From contig JAHNZQ020003148.1 of NCBI GenBank assembly GCA_019155205.2, positions 467,199 through 531,198 on the forward strand: DNA of 64,000 nt, read 5' to 3'. The stretch comes from Gracilaria vermiculophylla. Its lineage: Eukaryota; Rhodophyta; Florideophyceae; Gracilariales; Gracilariaceae. Positions 33,555-46,594 of this stretch are shown piece after piece (position 1 is the stretch's first letter; the number at the start of each line of letters is the position of its first letter). The notes under the pieces are model-generated. The model saw nothing but the letters and a program-made list of their open reading frames with translations. It searched no databases and was not told the origin of the DNA. The position numbers and the translations under genes are program-made.

Positions 33555-34790
33555 AAGCCGTTTTCCTTTGTCAAAACCCCCTGTTCCCACCCCCCTGTCG
33601 ATACGTACGGTAACGGGGTTTAAAACCCCGTTCTACATCGTATCTGTCTTTGGACGGACTCCCAACTTCCGCCTCTTGGGCATGATCATAGAGGGCTAAT
33701 AAGGTAGCTCTTCACATTCCTTCTCCTTCCTCGAATCCTCTCCACATCCCCCCCTTTCTCCCATTAAGCCCAGGGCCGCAAAATTCAACACCATTCAACT
33801 CCCGAAACCCTTCTCTCAAAACTGTTTGCATTGCCCGATCAAACCACGATGTCTCAAAGTACACGAGCTACCACAGCGTCAACGAACGGCCTGTACGAGT
33901 TACTTCAAGACAGCCTTCGCCGTGTTGCTTCCCCTTACATGAAGAATATCAAAAGTATAAACAAAACGATTGCATCCCGCCTAGCGTTGCTGAACAATCT
34001 CGATGAGCAGCAACGAAATGGAGTCGAACCGGAATAACTAAAGATTCCTCGACCACCGAAAGTCCCGGTCTCTGTAGCGAAAGATTTTCGTCAAAAATAC
34101 GACAACTTGGCAAAAACCTTCGCACAAGATGTTGTGAGCGCGATTATCTCCGTTCGGAAAGACGATTTGAGTAAGCTACGGGAGGAACGAGAAAACCTCT
34201 TTGAAAAACTCTCTTCAAAAGTACTTCAATCTCTGACACTTGCTTCAAATGCTATCTCAAGCATTGACCCGGCACATATTCCGTCAATCGTGAACAAGTT
34301 TATGAGTAAAATTAAGGCAGAGCTCCAAAAAGAAGCCAAGATAAACGCAGTCGTATCAGTCATAAACGAGTTCATATACAGAGAGAAAAAAGCAGAAAAC
34401 AACCATCCACAAGCTTTAGCCCAAGCAGAAGAGCAAGCGGCCCCGACGCCTATCGAACAGTTGCGTAAAGAGGTGGAAGAGCTTCAAAAAGAAGTAGCGA
34501 CAATGCTGTTTTCAAAGAAAAATGGAGTTCCCAATGAAGGGAATAAAAATCCCAAAATAGACTTCAAATCGTCTAAAAATCTAATTTTCTGTAACGGAAA
34601 TGCCCTTAAACTCGTAGATAAGAAGGCCCGTAAACCAACTAAGGGTAAGGAAAAGGCAAAAAAATCAGGGACGAAAGAGTAGAAAAACGATAACTCTACA
34701 CCACAAGGAGGCTTCTATGCTGATTGAAACGTTCCAGACCCCAAAGAATCGAGTCGTATAGAGCCCTAGAAGTAATACGCAAATAAATTG
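33555..34790 (+). mobile_element. Dispersed repeat family X, copy 2 (no mariner)
   Basis: This is the uninterrupted version of the repeat at 6860-10012. The leader holds the inverted repeat AACGGGGTTTAAAACCCCGTT's two arms at 33612-33621 and 33623-33632. The TA at 33602-33603 is the empty counterpart of the mariner insertion in copy 1. The unit contains one ORF, and no reverse transcriptase or transposase is attached. Its 3' limit is uncertain. Between 34790 and 35460 I see nothing recognisable. Confidence 0.6.
33831..34682 (+). pseudogene. Family X protein: helical, coiled coil, one in-frame stop
   Basis: One frame of 284 codons starts at ATG 33831 (or ATG 33849, MSQSTRATT) with a single TAA at 34035-34037. 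Sense sequence continues after it in phase (LKIPRPPKVPVSVAKDFRQK). The protein is predicted to be mostly helical: a KSINKTIASRLALLNNLDEQ helix, LSKLREERENLFEKLSSKVL, and a heptad-like EQLRKEVEELQKEVATM near residues 210-228. The tail is very Lys-rich. The shape is compatible with a gag-like capsid or nucleic-acid-binding protein, but I recognise no family. Copy 1 has the same ORF in a more broken state. Confidence 0.5.
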
Positions 34791-35469
34791 ATAGGTATTT
34801 CAATCGCAGAAGTACCCAAGGAAGTGAAACTGGTACGCTCCGTTGGCCGTGTACTGGCTTTCAAAGGTAGTTCCAAAACTCCGTTGTAACAAGCAAGTGT
34901 TCAAATATTGTAGACGAAATGTGCGCTGTCGGTTGCGCGCTTGATAAAAAATCAATCATATCTCGGGGGGCATTTATTTCTCTACGAATGCCATGTCACA
35001 GTATGATAAAATTCCATAGAACGTGTTTTAATCGTTGACGGTGTGAATCCAGTACGTGATCTAGGTCGAAGCCTTTTAAAGCCATAATATGGTCAGTTAT
35101 ATTGTACCTCGGGGACCCATACGTGGCTCCTTTTTGCAATCATGCCACGGTTCTCGGCAGAATGTCCCCAGATGTGGTAGCCTCCCGTTGCTACTTAGAA
35201 ACGACGACTTTAGAGCTGGAACACTCTGCAGAGGAAACAATTCCGAGTACATGTGCAGCTGTAGTCCTCGTTGTAAACATAGCTGGGGGGTGCTGGGTTC
35301 GCAATTCAAGCACTGGATTCTTCCCCTGGTGCTGAGTCGTCAATCCCATGTTCGCGACAAGCAACTCGTTCGAAACAACGAGGCAAGGAATTGCACAACG
35401 CCCAGGTCATGGTGATATTAATTGACCTATATCTTCACCTGTATCTCAGGCGGGATAGAAACTGAGGCC

Positions 35470-35960
35470 ATGATGTTGAGCTTTGCGAGCATCCATTCAG
35501 CGGGTGATGATTTCTGCGCAACACCTTGCAGGACGTGCTTCTGTGATGCCGAATTCAGCTGTTTGTGAGCAATGAGAGCGGCAGATCCGGCGTCCGAGTC
35601 AACGAGTTCATAACGAGGTCTAATGGCCTCGATGAACCTATTGCCGTAGTCAAGTCATAGTGTAGCAGGTGCAGCTAATAAGAGTAAAACTGTGAAGTCC
35701 AGCTTCATCCTCGAAACACCTAATCCCACCCTAAAGTCGATTGATCTTAGCATTATCAACAGATGTTTTACGCGAAAGTGAAGTTCAGAACCGCGCTGAT
35801 GCCGTTGCAAGACTGAATTTGTGAGTACAGCGTGGATTCCACGACGACGTTTGCGCCAGGACCCGTATCCAGAACAGTGCTAAATCTTAACATAAACTGG
35901 TGCTTCATGCTAAGGTCAGCATAAACTTTACAATTTCCACTGGCTAAAACCATGACTTAC
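35470..35960 (-). pseudogene. Retropepsin remnant
   Basis: A minus-strand frame (35768-35953) reads FMLRFSTVLDTGPGANVVV, the active-site turn of a retroviral-type aspartic protease with DTG intact. Downstream in a shifted frame, SIDFRVGLGVSRMKLDFTV and a GNRFIEA segment resemble the flap and second half. No adjacent gag or RT could be placed. Confidence 0.5.
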
Positions 35961-36299
35961 TCTAGGACCAGGTAATTACCTACTCGTATCCCCGAAAGAT
36001 TCCAAACACTTACGGGATTTGAGTTAGCGTCAGCAATGTATTTACTGAAGAGGCTTTTTCACCGGCGACCCGGGTCACTGTGCTTCGAACGTCGTCTGAC
36101 TCAACTTTTAGACCGCTTTTCTCGTTCGCAACACCCCTTCTGCTAGTTTCCATGGCCTGGGGTTTCTGCGGGCTGCTGTCTAGGTTTCCCGACCACGAGA
36201 TCTTTGCCCGTTGGTGCAGAGGTCTTTCGCGAGCTGTGTTGGGATAGCGTATCTGTGAATTAGAACAATCCGGGTGTGCCGGATTATATAGCGCAGTCG

Positions 36300-38920
36300 T
36301 GACCGTCTAGAAATCGTAAACAAAATCTCTCTGCACGCTTAGATACGATACAATCGAAACAGACTGCTTTTTCTGTTGAATAAGGGGTTCATAGTTTTGC
36401 ACTAATTTGGGCGTTGCTTTCCTAGGAAGCAGAAACTGTGGTGTTTTATGACAAGTCATGTTTAGCAAACTGCAAATGAAAGCCAGCTGCATGCTTTGGT
36501 ACCCATTCCGAGTTTTTAAACATCGTTCCGCGGCCGTATTATTAAATTAACTTTAGCGTTGGTAATGGGTCCGTCTCAATGCATTGAAAACTGGCAGAGA
36601 TAAGGTGTAGTTTTCATCTACCTATAAAGTTGCCCTGTTCTATGCCGTTTCAAAGAATGTGTCCGTTTTCCAAAGAAAGTCAACAGTCGGGACTGATACA
36701 CTATTACATTGGGACAAGCTGCTCGTCACCGTATCCCTGTTGGGAATGAACGTCCGCTCAAAGCAAGAAAGATTGGCAATGCTTCTCTGTCACTTAAACC
36801 CGTGCGGGATTTTACATGGCCTGAAAAGATGTCGCCGTAAAGGTGTTACCTTCCACTTGCACGGCTTGGACAATGTCGAAATAGGTAGCCCCAAACTTTT
36901 TTCCTTGGTGCCGAGCAACGAGTGATATTATGGCGGAGTGAATCCCGCTGATGAACAAAATCGAGTGCTTTCTTTCAGGGTAGACATTTCCACATCGGTT
37001 GCACGCCTTGTTCAGGCAAATTTTGCAACCATTTCCAGTCCCGCCCGGGCCCTGCCGCCTGTTTCAAAAAGCGCGTATAGGCGACGGAATGGAATCATTC
37101 GTCACGTATGTCATCAGCACGTTTTACACTGCTCTCAGCCAACAGGTGATCTCTCATTCAGAGACTCTACGTCATTCTTTTACAGAGTTGTTGATCTTCA
37201 GAATTTATTCATAAAATCTACGGTCATTTGATGAATGCCTGTTCTTTACTTATTTCCAAGAAATTTGCTTCTACCACAAAGCTGGAAAAGAGATTCAATT
37301 CTAGGATTTTTTCTACACTGAAACGTTGTCACTGCGTAGAGCTCCATGCTCTTGAGGCAGCCTTCGTTATTTCCTGTACTGTGAGGCATACGATCCAAAG
37401 AGGAATTTTCAAGCGGATAATATCAACAAGAAAGTAACTTGTATGTATTGGGTCCGCGGATCAACTCTCCTGCCGACAATAGTACCTCATGACATTTATG
37501 CGTAAGGAAATATCCAAACGCATGGCCGTTGGTCTCTGAGAATGTGAAAAGTGCCTGTGCGAGCCATAGCGAGCCCAGGAATCGGCTCGATGTTCCTGAC
37601 TGTGGTCAAGATGCTTTCACGTCATTGATATCTACGCCATTCGCGGCGGTTTTCATCAGTAGATGAGGCCGAGAAATTGGTACCACCTAAATGACTGAAA
37701 GGTATTGACAAGGGCAATTACTTGGAGACGGAACCTGGGCGTTTTCGACTTTTATCCGCAGCAAGTGCTTCCCAAAAAAATGTACGGGTCTTGATAAACT
37801 ACCGCAGCAGGCTACTTCTCTTCAGCACTATCCATTGAAATGGTTTGCTGCAACGTCTCAGGACAAATACTAGCAAGAAAAAAGCAGTTTTTAACTCCTT
37901 TTCGGATAACAACGGTTACTCTAGACAATTTAAGACTAAATTGACGTCAGACTATCATTCTCGGAGGTCCTGGATTCTGTTTTTGGCAAAACATCTCCTG
38001 GATCACCTCACGGAGGCTTCGGAGTTTCTCTGTAAGACCATTACAAGCGTCTTGCAGAACGCGAACATGTTTCGGAAAAATAATTCTTCTGTGGGGGGTC
38101 AGGTCTCATTGAACAGGGGTGTCTCGGTACACCAGCGGTACTTGAAAGATTCGTATACAGCGCATCAGATGCGACTGGAGCTAGGCCATTCATATCCTTC
38201 AGACAGCCGATGGGGCCCAAATATTTCAGGACTATCGAGATTGGGACGCATGCATTCTCACAGTTTTAGAAGTGAGCAAGAAACCATTAAAAATCTGCAT
38301 CTTGGATAGGAACTCACCGTCGGGAGTCTTTTCACAAAGAGAGCGAGGATCTTTGGAAGAAAGCTATACCTCAGAACGTTTTCTCGACATCTTTGGAACA
38401 GGTTTGAAGGAAGATCACGGAGATTTCGGAACAAATGTTTCAAATAAATAACATTACATAACAGTAGCTAGGATGCTTTAAAGCTAGGAGACCATTTCCA
38501 AAGGCAATGCCCGCAAGCGGGGAAACCCTCCAAAGACTTTTGGTATCTTTCTATAATCATTTTCAACCAGACGAAGAGCCTTCTTAGAGATTATAAGAGT
38601 ATGTCTAAAGTACGCAGAGACCAACCTTAGTGCCGAGCGCCTAAGTGTCAATAGAAATCATTCAGCTGTATACTGCTGTGAATGGAAGTACGCGCCCATA
38701 CGGTGGTGCACAAATGACATCGGTCGGGCGAGAGCCGCAACGGTTGGACCTCAATTATAACGAATAATGAGAGGAGACTAGATAGATAAATTGAGCTAGT
38801 CACGAGAAAAAAGCGACAAAAATGGGCAAAGTCGCAAATATCCTAATAAAGAAAGAGGCCAAAAAGGTAAACAACCGAGGGCAAGAATGAGATTCTGGTA
38901 GGCGAGCAGGCGGGATGAGC
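36300..38920. other. No recognisable gene
   Basis: Several open frames (for example plus 37845-38309 and plus 36659-37231) look weakly protein-like, but I recognise no domain and no homology to other parts of the window. Confidence 0.4.
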
Positions 38921-39086
38921 GAGCATTGTGCAATGGGATATCTATTCATTTAAAATTTAGTATGGCCTACGCCGAGAACACTCAGAGCAAAGTTACTGGA
39001 ATACAAAACCTTTTTCGGGAACATGTACTGACGGGCGGTCGTCGTTCTCGCCATAAGAGGTGTAGTAGACAACCAAGTGTAGTCCC

Positions 39087-39639
39087 TGTGGTAACTACAG
39101 TTCTCCTTTCGAGGCGGTAGCGCACAACGTCCGTTAGGAGTTTTCGGTGACTCCAAAGGCGCAAGTTCGTAAAGGTGGTCTCTAGTTATTGAAGTCACGA
39201 GACCAGGGAATCCTGAAAGAGAATACGCAAACACGAAGCGGAGAAGAGGGTTCACTGGGCAAGTAATGCTCATACAGGCGCTGCTACGAGGCGAACTGGG
39301 GATCGGCGGCTTACAAACCTAAGGATATTCGACAGGATTCTTCAACCGGAAAAATAGATGAAGAATCAAGGTTGCTTTGTTTACTTCCCCACATCTGTAG
39401 CTCGAGCGGCAGATTTAGTACCACACCGGGAGCCCGCCTCAGTAGGTCTCACTACTGTAGTAATTAACTGCACCATTTAAGTAAAATAAATCCAAATTCT
39501 ACCTTTTCTCAAGAAGACTGTAGCGCTCGTGGGCCTAATAATGCATCACGCATCCCAGTTAATAAAATATAAACACTCTTTAGGAATATCCCGTCATAAG
39601 GCCACATGATAAAATCACCTTATTATCCACTGTACTACA
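39087..39639 (-). repeat. Element B 3' LTR
   Basis: The LTR is 553 bp and aligns with 49120-49671. On the minus strand it begins TGTAGTAC and ends in TTACCACA. It is preceded by a polypurine tract and followed by sequence unrelated to the gag leader, which identifies it as the 3' LTR. Confidence 0.85.
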
Positions 39640-39641
39640 TA

Positions 39642-39653
39642 CACCCCCTTCTT
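39642..39653 (-). other. Polypurine tract of element B
   Basis: On the minus strand AAGAAGGGGGTG lies directly before the 3' LTR, the position of the plus-strand DNA primer in LTR elements. Confidence 0.7.
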
Positions 39654-40292
39654 GAATTACACGACGTCGTCGAGGTCCATCTTTTCACTCATCAATCCTT
39701 AAGTGGCCGCTAATGGCGTGGACGCCATATCGATCTTGCTAGCATGCGACACATTCCGCCTTCCGGGGAACTTCCCTGAGCTCTTCAGCCTTGGCGCAGC
39801 CAACCGACCGCCGGTTTGCGTATCTCCTTCGAAGCATTTTCGGGTCCCTAACGCTCCCGGCCTAGCCTTACTTTCTCCTTCTCGGTGGGCCCCCTGTGGT
39901 GTCATAGCTCTAGTTGGTAGTTAGCTCTTCTGCGCCCCCGAGTGTTGTCCGTGTAGCGTCGGCATTCTCCGCTCGCGTGCGGGGGGTGTGCAGGTCTGGT
40001 CTGTTCCCCGGTTTCTCTCCGTGGTACGGTGCGACGGATCGTCACGGCGCCCGACGCTCCAATTGCCTCGAGGGTCTCTTTTGGGAAACGTTCAACCCGT
40101 CGTGTACGCTCGTGCTTCCCCTCCCAGTGGAGGCACCTCATTCATATTTTTTCTATTCTGTGCTGCCGTCGCTTCCCGTTGGATATGAGCTATATCCTTG
40201 TCATCGTGCTGCATACCTCCGCCACAGCTTCCTTTGCGTCCTCTCCGCGCATCCCGTGATGGCGACTTGATGACGCTTACTTCCTTTGAGGT

Positions 40293-41666
40293 ATGCTTTT
40301 AGGGCATATAACCGCAGGCAGCTCCCCCAGTGGCATTCCGTTCATCCCCTCTGGTGCTGCGACTCACTCGGTCTCCACCCTGCCAAATACATTCACCTTC
40401 GGAATGACTTCTTCGGCCCCAGCTTTTACTTCTCCTTCCAATCTTGCTGTGTGTCACACCTCCACCGATGCGCCGCTTCGACCGGGGGAGCACTTAGACA
40501 ATCGTGCTACGTGGGTCTTCGTGCCCTTTCATGACAGCAGCATTAGTCTCTTGTGCCCCGTGCAGGAGTACATTCATCATTTTGGACCGTAGCTTCAGCC
40601 GATGAGGTTCCGCGCCGTACCGGAGGGCGCTTGTAACGACTCGAAGCAGAACCGGGCGGACGCCTATCGCGCTTCCTGGTTCCACACTCTGATGCACTTT
40701 GACAGCGCTCCGACCACGGTAGGGCACTGCGACACTCCCTATCTCAGGTGCGCCGAAAAGCGCGTGATACAGACTCGATTTCCACCGCTCTTGCATAAGG
40801 AAAGCTCACATCAGCCAGTGGGGCGGCGTGGAAGCATCGCCGATGGACGCACCACCCTTGCGCTGCTGCCCTTCGATCCCTCGTGTGATCGCCTCGTCTG
40901 GCTCAATCGCGACCGATGGGGGACACACCTTGCAGATGGGACCCGAGTGCGGAACGCCTTTGGATACTTCTATGATTGAAACAACACAGAGTTCCATGAA
41001 ATGCCTTCTGGGCAACGTCTGAAGTACGACCTCAAGCTGAACGACTTCTGGAGGAACTATCGGGCCTTCTCGCACCTCTCTGTGGCAATGCCCATCACGT
41101 TCGAATATCACACCTCGGAAATTCTGAATTCACATGACTCCCTAGAGCAGTTCGTCACGTTGATAGCCTCGACGGAATTTGCAGTCGGCACCCACGTGGC
41201 TTTTGTTGAGGTAGTGGAGAAGGGCGCCATTTCCTATAGCCAATGCGACGACGGTCGGCCCTACTGGGTTTCTTCATATCAGTCAACCGCCAGACGTTTT
41301 CTCTCCTTGTCGGTGCCGATTATCCGGGTCCTTAGTTCCTTAGAAACTCTAAGTTTGGTCAAGAACACGGCGTAAAGCGAGTCCGAGGCGGAGACGCTAC
41401 TGGAGTACGACCAGCAAGTGGCGTGGAAGGATACCCCAGGATTCATTTGGTACGACTATGGCGAAGAGAAGTTTCATCCTACTGTCAGGAGCCTCAATGG
41501 AGACGACGGCGGGCGATCCTATCAGGCCTTTCTCCGCCTTCCCGCTTCTCGAATTCCTCAGGTTCCACGACTCCATATCACTGATTATGATCCAATGGTA
41601 GAGTTGGGCGACTCAGACGCCTCTTCCGAAACCGGTTCCGCCGCAAGACCTGGGTGCGGCTTCTGA
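40293..41666 (+). pseudogene. Antisense ORF in the 3' region of element B
   Basis: One plus-strand frame runs from 40293 to 41666, about 458 codons, broken only by TAG 40590-40592, TGA 40977-40979 and TAA 41373-41375. The translation is protein-like (for example LKLNDFWRNYRAFSHLSVAM and GFIWYDYGEEKFHPTVR) and unrecognised. An acidic, Val/Pro/Ala-rich continuation lies in another frame to 42249. It is opposite in direction to the gag-pol of element B and lies between its chromodomain and PPT. Antisense ORFs in this position are known in some plant gypsy lineages; whether this is one, or a captured host gene, is open. Confidence 0.45.
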
Positions 41667-42559
41667 AGTTGGAACACAGCCTCCAGAATCAATGCCGGAT
41701 CCTCCCGCAGTAGCTGCCAACGTGTCTCCTATGGAGGAGGACGAGATTAATCTCGTCCCGACTGTTTCGGCCACAGTGGTGCAACCCCGACTGCGGAGCG
41801 TCCTGGTGCCAGTTGTTGAACCTCGCCTGAGAAGCTTTCCGGTTCCTGCACCTCCGTGACCTCCGGCTTCGCCTGCTACATCCTTTGCCCTGCCCACCTC
41901 CACGGCAGTTCCTGCAGCATCTTCTCGGGAGCCAACCGTCCCAGCCGGTCCGCTGTCTGCGACTTCTGTGGCGGTTGTTGTACCGTCGATAGAAATTGCA
42001 AATTCTGGCGTACTTTCGGGTGTGGTATCCTCTGGGGCTCTTGGCACTGCCTTACAGGAGGTGGTGCAGGCGTGCCTGGTGTGGGGCCGTCCTGCTCCGA
42101 CTTCTCCTGTGGGGGCCCTGCGCGAGGCTCGAAATTGCGTCTTAGAGCTGCATAAGGCCCGGGGGGACCGCGTCTCGATGGCTGCCATCAATGAGAGCCT
42201 GGAGGAGGTCTTCGAAAGCCAAAAGCTAACGATGAATGCGAGCCTGTAAGCGGAGTACGCGACGCCGTTCGGTGACTCGTAGGCATACGATACGTCGGCG
42301 ATGGTAGTCCGTCTACGGTAGCGACGGAGTAAAATAACCTTGAGTTGGAGCAGAGGCTCCCTGAACGGTAGAAGTAATACGATTTGTTCGTGCCTGAGCA
42401 CCCATCGACACAAAGTGTCACCGCAAGAGCGTCTGAAAAGCAGACAATGGCGGCCTGGAGGGGAAAATGAGAACTTCACGTGAGAGATAGATAGCGGAGG
42501 ACGAGAAACAACTCCGCTTCAGGGCCCACTCCCCCTTTCCTAAACGGAAATGTCTTCGA

Positions 42560-42730
42560 GGACATGCGTTTCTGCTCCAGGTTAGCGTGATATCTCTTGA
42601 TAAAGTTCTCCGGGATGTGTTCCAGACGTTCTTTCGTGTGTCCTTTGAGGTGTACCCGTACCAGCGAACGCGGTACAGTATCCCTTGAGTCGTTTGTTAG
42701 TGAGATACGATATAGTCTACCGCGTACATG
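42560..42730 (-). pseudogene. Chromodomain of element B, frameshifted
   Basis: The minus strand gives VDYIVSH, then GILYRVRWYGYTSKD, then after a one-base shift EHIPENFIKRYH. This is the three-part signature of a chromodomain just after integrase. Confidence 0.7.
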
Positions 42731-43161
42731 ATATCATCTTGAGGGGTCATGATGGTATTTGAAGCTTCCATCAACAGTTCACCGAGAAGAATGATGAGAT
42801 TTCCAGTATCCATCGGTGTTTTCGCTTTTGAAGTGGGCGGAAGAGGGAGGTCCGCATGCGTCCACTGAAGTCTGGTGGCGGGCATTCCTGGAGGGCTGGA
42901 CGTCGGGACTTTCGTCACCTGATCACGGAATATAACGTCTCTGACCCCATTTCCCTCGAAGGCGACAGTGTCAATGAAGGTGTCCGGGACTTTGTAAGGC
43001 TCTGTGGTGGTCGAAACGAACTTGTACGTGACGTCCGACGGTTCACCGGATGGCTGCTCAGTTTCGTGGAGGAAACCTTTTTCGCCTTCTCTCAGGTGAG
43101 GGCCTTCTTTCACCTTCCAGTCAAAATCCTATTTAGCTATTCTCTGCAAGGGGTTAAGTCT

Positions 43162-43812
43162 CTATTTTAAAAGGGAGGGTGCGTCCTTAAAGCGCCTTAG
43201 AATGAAGGATTTTGCTTGAGCCGCTGCTGGTACGTTTGGTCTATCTACAGGGTGCGCTGCAGCGTGTGCCACAATGATATAAAAAGGCGGGGTACGCGAG
43301 AGCATCAGACGCAAAGGAGTGGTCCCCATGGAGCGGTACATCTGCTGGTTGTATGCATACGTGAGCGGGCCCATGCATACGTACCAATCCTTCTGGTGAT
43401 CGGCGACGTAGTGCTTCAACCTTGAGGCGATGGTTTTGTTAAACCTCTTGGCCTGTCCGTTGGTCTGGGGGTGGTATGCAGTGGTAAAATATTGCTTCAT
43501 CTCCAGCATTACGAAGATGGCGCTAAATAGTTTCGCCGCGACCTGGGGTCCGTTGTCTTTAAGGAGATACAACGGAATCCCTTATGGGAAAACCCAATTC
43601 TCCAGAACTTTGTAGGCAATTACTGCTGCAGCGGTTCTCTGTAGAGAAATGGCGCGCGTGATCTTCGAGAAGCGATCGGTGATCAATAGGATGAATCGGG
43701 ATCCTCTCTCCAGCTTAGGGAGAGGCGCCAAAGCTGCCATGGCCACGAACTCGAAAGGTCCTGAAGGCGGAAACAGAGTGAGCGAAACCCGGTGTCTGCG
43801 AATATTCTCCAT
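43162..43812 (-). pseudogene. Integrase of element B, catalytically dead
   Basis: Two abutting frames carry the integrase core: FEFVAMAALAPLPK where the family has Asp in a MDxxGPLP motif, LLITDRFSKITRAI, KDNGPQVAAKLFSAI with the second Asp, and YHPQTNGQAKRFNKTIASRL where the final Glu is Lys. First and third catalytic residues are therefore substituted. Downstream 42697-43113 is a decayed C-terminal and linker region leading to the chromodomain. Confidence 0.85.
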
Positions 43813-44879
43813 AGCGCAAGCTCACGAGTGGCAATTTGTTACCGTTTGCAAGGCCTCATTAGCCATTTTCGGCCAATAGAACTCCCTTTTCATGGTAAAA
43901 TACATGCGTGATCCATCGGGGTGCCCTGCAGGGCGAGGGTAGTACGGGAGATATAGTACCCTCGCCCGTAAAGTCTTCGGGACCACCTTTCGCGAGCTTC
44001 TTGCAGGGAAGCGCGGCGTATAAGTTCGCCGTTGCGATCTACATCAAATGATAACATCAGACTCCCCACGGTGGAGAGGCACTTTTTACAGTGGGCATTT
44101 GTACTCTGCTCTTTTGGGAACTCCACTATGGTGATTGGCATAAATTATTGCTCCTCTTTGACCACGGCCATCACCCCTGGGAGTCCATTAAATTTTCCTC
44201 CAGCTTCACAGCATTCCAAGCGTTCTCCTTCGGATCCTTTTTTCTTGTCAGAGATCTCGATGAATAGACACGGAATTGTGTCCTCTAAGGGTGTTTTATC
44301 TTTCATTTTGGTAGAGATTCGAGGCAGTGCGTCCGCTGTCTGTTGTTTTATGACAGGATGGTAAACGATATCAAATTTGAACTCCAAAAGACGTAGCCTC
44401 TACCTTTCGAGACTACCAGAAGCATCCATCAAAGACAGTATCCACTTTAATGATGCTTGGTCCGTCCTGGAACTGAAACGCGCGCCTTCCAGATATAGAC
44501 ATAAAAGCAACATCGCCCATAGGATGACTAGACATTTGCGCTCTGAGGTGGAATAATCCCGTTCCGTAGGTGAAAAGCTGCGACTCTAGTATCTTATTGG
44601 TTGAATTCCACCTTCAGAATCGTCCTGTAGGAGAGCACAGCCGACCTGCTATTTGCAGGCGTGTGTGTCCAGCCCCATTCGGCCATTCTGCTTCAGGAGA
44701 ACCAAGATTTTTGGCTTGAGTAACCTCCTCTTCAAGGTGCTAGAGGCTTTGGACTCTTCGTCCGGATAGAAGAGCAAACTGGGTCGGTTTGTCTTCCTCC
44801 AAAAAGCAATATAATGGCGCGGCAACGCAGGAAATACGTAAAACACCTACGAAAGACATCGCACTACCCCAGAAAGTAG

Positions 44880-45763
44880 CAGAGCTCCATCTGGTTTGTG
44901 AGAAAACTAACTTCCTTGATGGTGTCCTGAGTTTTTGTGGAAACCTATTGGGGGTCTGGGAGCACAATGTGCCCGAAGTACTCCACCAAGGACTTGTTAA
45001 AGAATCACTTCTGCAGCTTAAAGGTGAGTCCAGCATCCTTAACCAGTTGTAGCACGTGATTCACATCTCTAAAGTGCTCCTCCACGCTGCAGGAGTATAT
45101 AAAGACATCGTCAATATACACCAGAGCGTGCTGCCACTTCATCTTCGACAGTTATATGACCACTGCTCGTTGGAACGAAGCGGGTGAATTCTTCAATCCA
45201 AATGGCATCCTTAGGAATCTGAAATTCCACAGTTCGAGGTGAACACTATCTTATCCGTATCGGATTCGTTCAACGTAATCTGCCAGTAGCCGCTGTTGGC
45301 ATTCATCGTAGAGAAAATGAACGCATCATCTAAGGAGTCGATACACTAATTTATACGGGGTATTGGGACGAATCTCATACCTTGACCTCTTTAAGGCGTC
45401 TATAGTCAGTGCAGAACTTTCTAAGACCCATTTTTTGTTCTTCAAAAACACAACCGAGGAGGCCCATTTGGAATTAGAGGCCTAGCTAACGCCCTTCTCC
45501 AGCATCCGATGGACCTCATCGCTTTCGAAATCACGTACGTGAGGCGTGGTTCTCCTCCGGAGTTGTTGTACCGGTTTCGCATCAGGGGCGGGCTTGATCT
45601 GGTGCGTGTTCAGATTAACCTGCCCCAGGCAACCAGACCAAATGTGCTCAAAGGCGGATAGCATCTCCACTATCCTATGGGGATACTCTTCGAAATTTTT
45701 TCCACTTTGGAGCTTCATCTGCCAAGTGGCAGGCTCCTCTTTCTTTGGAGGTGTCGATGCCAC
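44880..45763 (-). pseudogene. Reverse transcriptase of element B
   Basis: The minus strand shows GCLGQVNLNTHQIKPAPDAK, VHRMLEKGV, SKWASSVVFLKNKKW, a decayed middle, and then LVYIDDVFIYS (IDD near 45104-45118) with QKCFFNKSLVEYFGHI. Stops lie within the fingers and palm. The RNase H and linker regions from 44880 to 43900 are present only as fragments with many stops. Confidence 0.82.
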
Positions 45764-46024
45764 TTTGGGTTCTGTGGTGGCGATAGTATCGTGTTAATAC
45801 CGGCGCTCTGTACGAGGGAGATGAGCCAGTCCTACAGCGGATGGAAATGCCATTCCGACGACAGAGCCTTTCTGGAGCCTTGAAGGCGACTCCTTCAAAA
45901 TAGCAAGAACGACCCTGAACGGAATTTTCGGCATTATTTTCACAACGCCGTTCGCCCTCATGGAGTGCTGCATCGTCGTCAGATGTGAACGTCCATGTAG
46001 AAATGAAAGGTCAAATGCAGAGGT

Positions 46025-46594
46025 CTATACCCAAACTTTGGCCTGACTCCTCGCGGGTCTTTCAATACTCTTCACCACCCGGAGCTTATTCGACTGCGTC
46101 TGCTGTGGAACATTTCTCACGTGACGCGCTTTGCCATCCATTTGCGGAAATATGGACACGATATCAACAGGGCCGGCGTCGTGAAAAGTCACATTCCGCA
46201 GGCAAGGATATATTGCTCGTACGTACTCATCCACAAAGGAACTGCCCAGTATGCATTGTGATGCCAAGTTGGTTGCCACTAGAAACTACATGTTCATCGG
46301 TAAGCAGCCCAGCCGTGGATATAATGGTAGCGCTCCGTGGAGTTTCAATGCTCGACGCTACGCGTCTTGCACCGTAGGGAGCTTGCCAGTCTTCGAGGAG
46401 CCGAGAGCAGACCACGGGAACACGTCAGCGTGCACCAGGTTGGGGCCAACTCTGATGTCAAGGATTGTGCACGCCGTTATGGAGGCGAGTGAGAAATATC
46501 CTTTATAGACAAATAACTTGTATTTCTTACCCCAAAGCGTGCAAACAGATTCCTCAAAGGTGGCAAATGGGTCCGAATGGATAGCAGGGCCCAC
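46025..46594 (-). pseudogene. Retropepsin of element B, active site lost
   Basis: ILDIRVGPNLVHADVFP corresponds to the DTGAGPNLV-type active-site turn, with Thr-Gly changed to Ile-Arg. Further on, SQCILGSSFVDEYVRAI is the conserved ILGxxFID segment. A frame change lies between. Confidence 0.7.

Noticed and set aside
39087..39639. A solo LTR unrelated to element B
   Set aside because: It is preceded by a polypurine tract on the correct side and matches the 49120-49671 LTR in length to one base, as expected for the 3' LTR of the same element.
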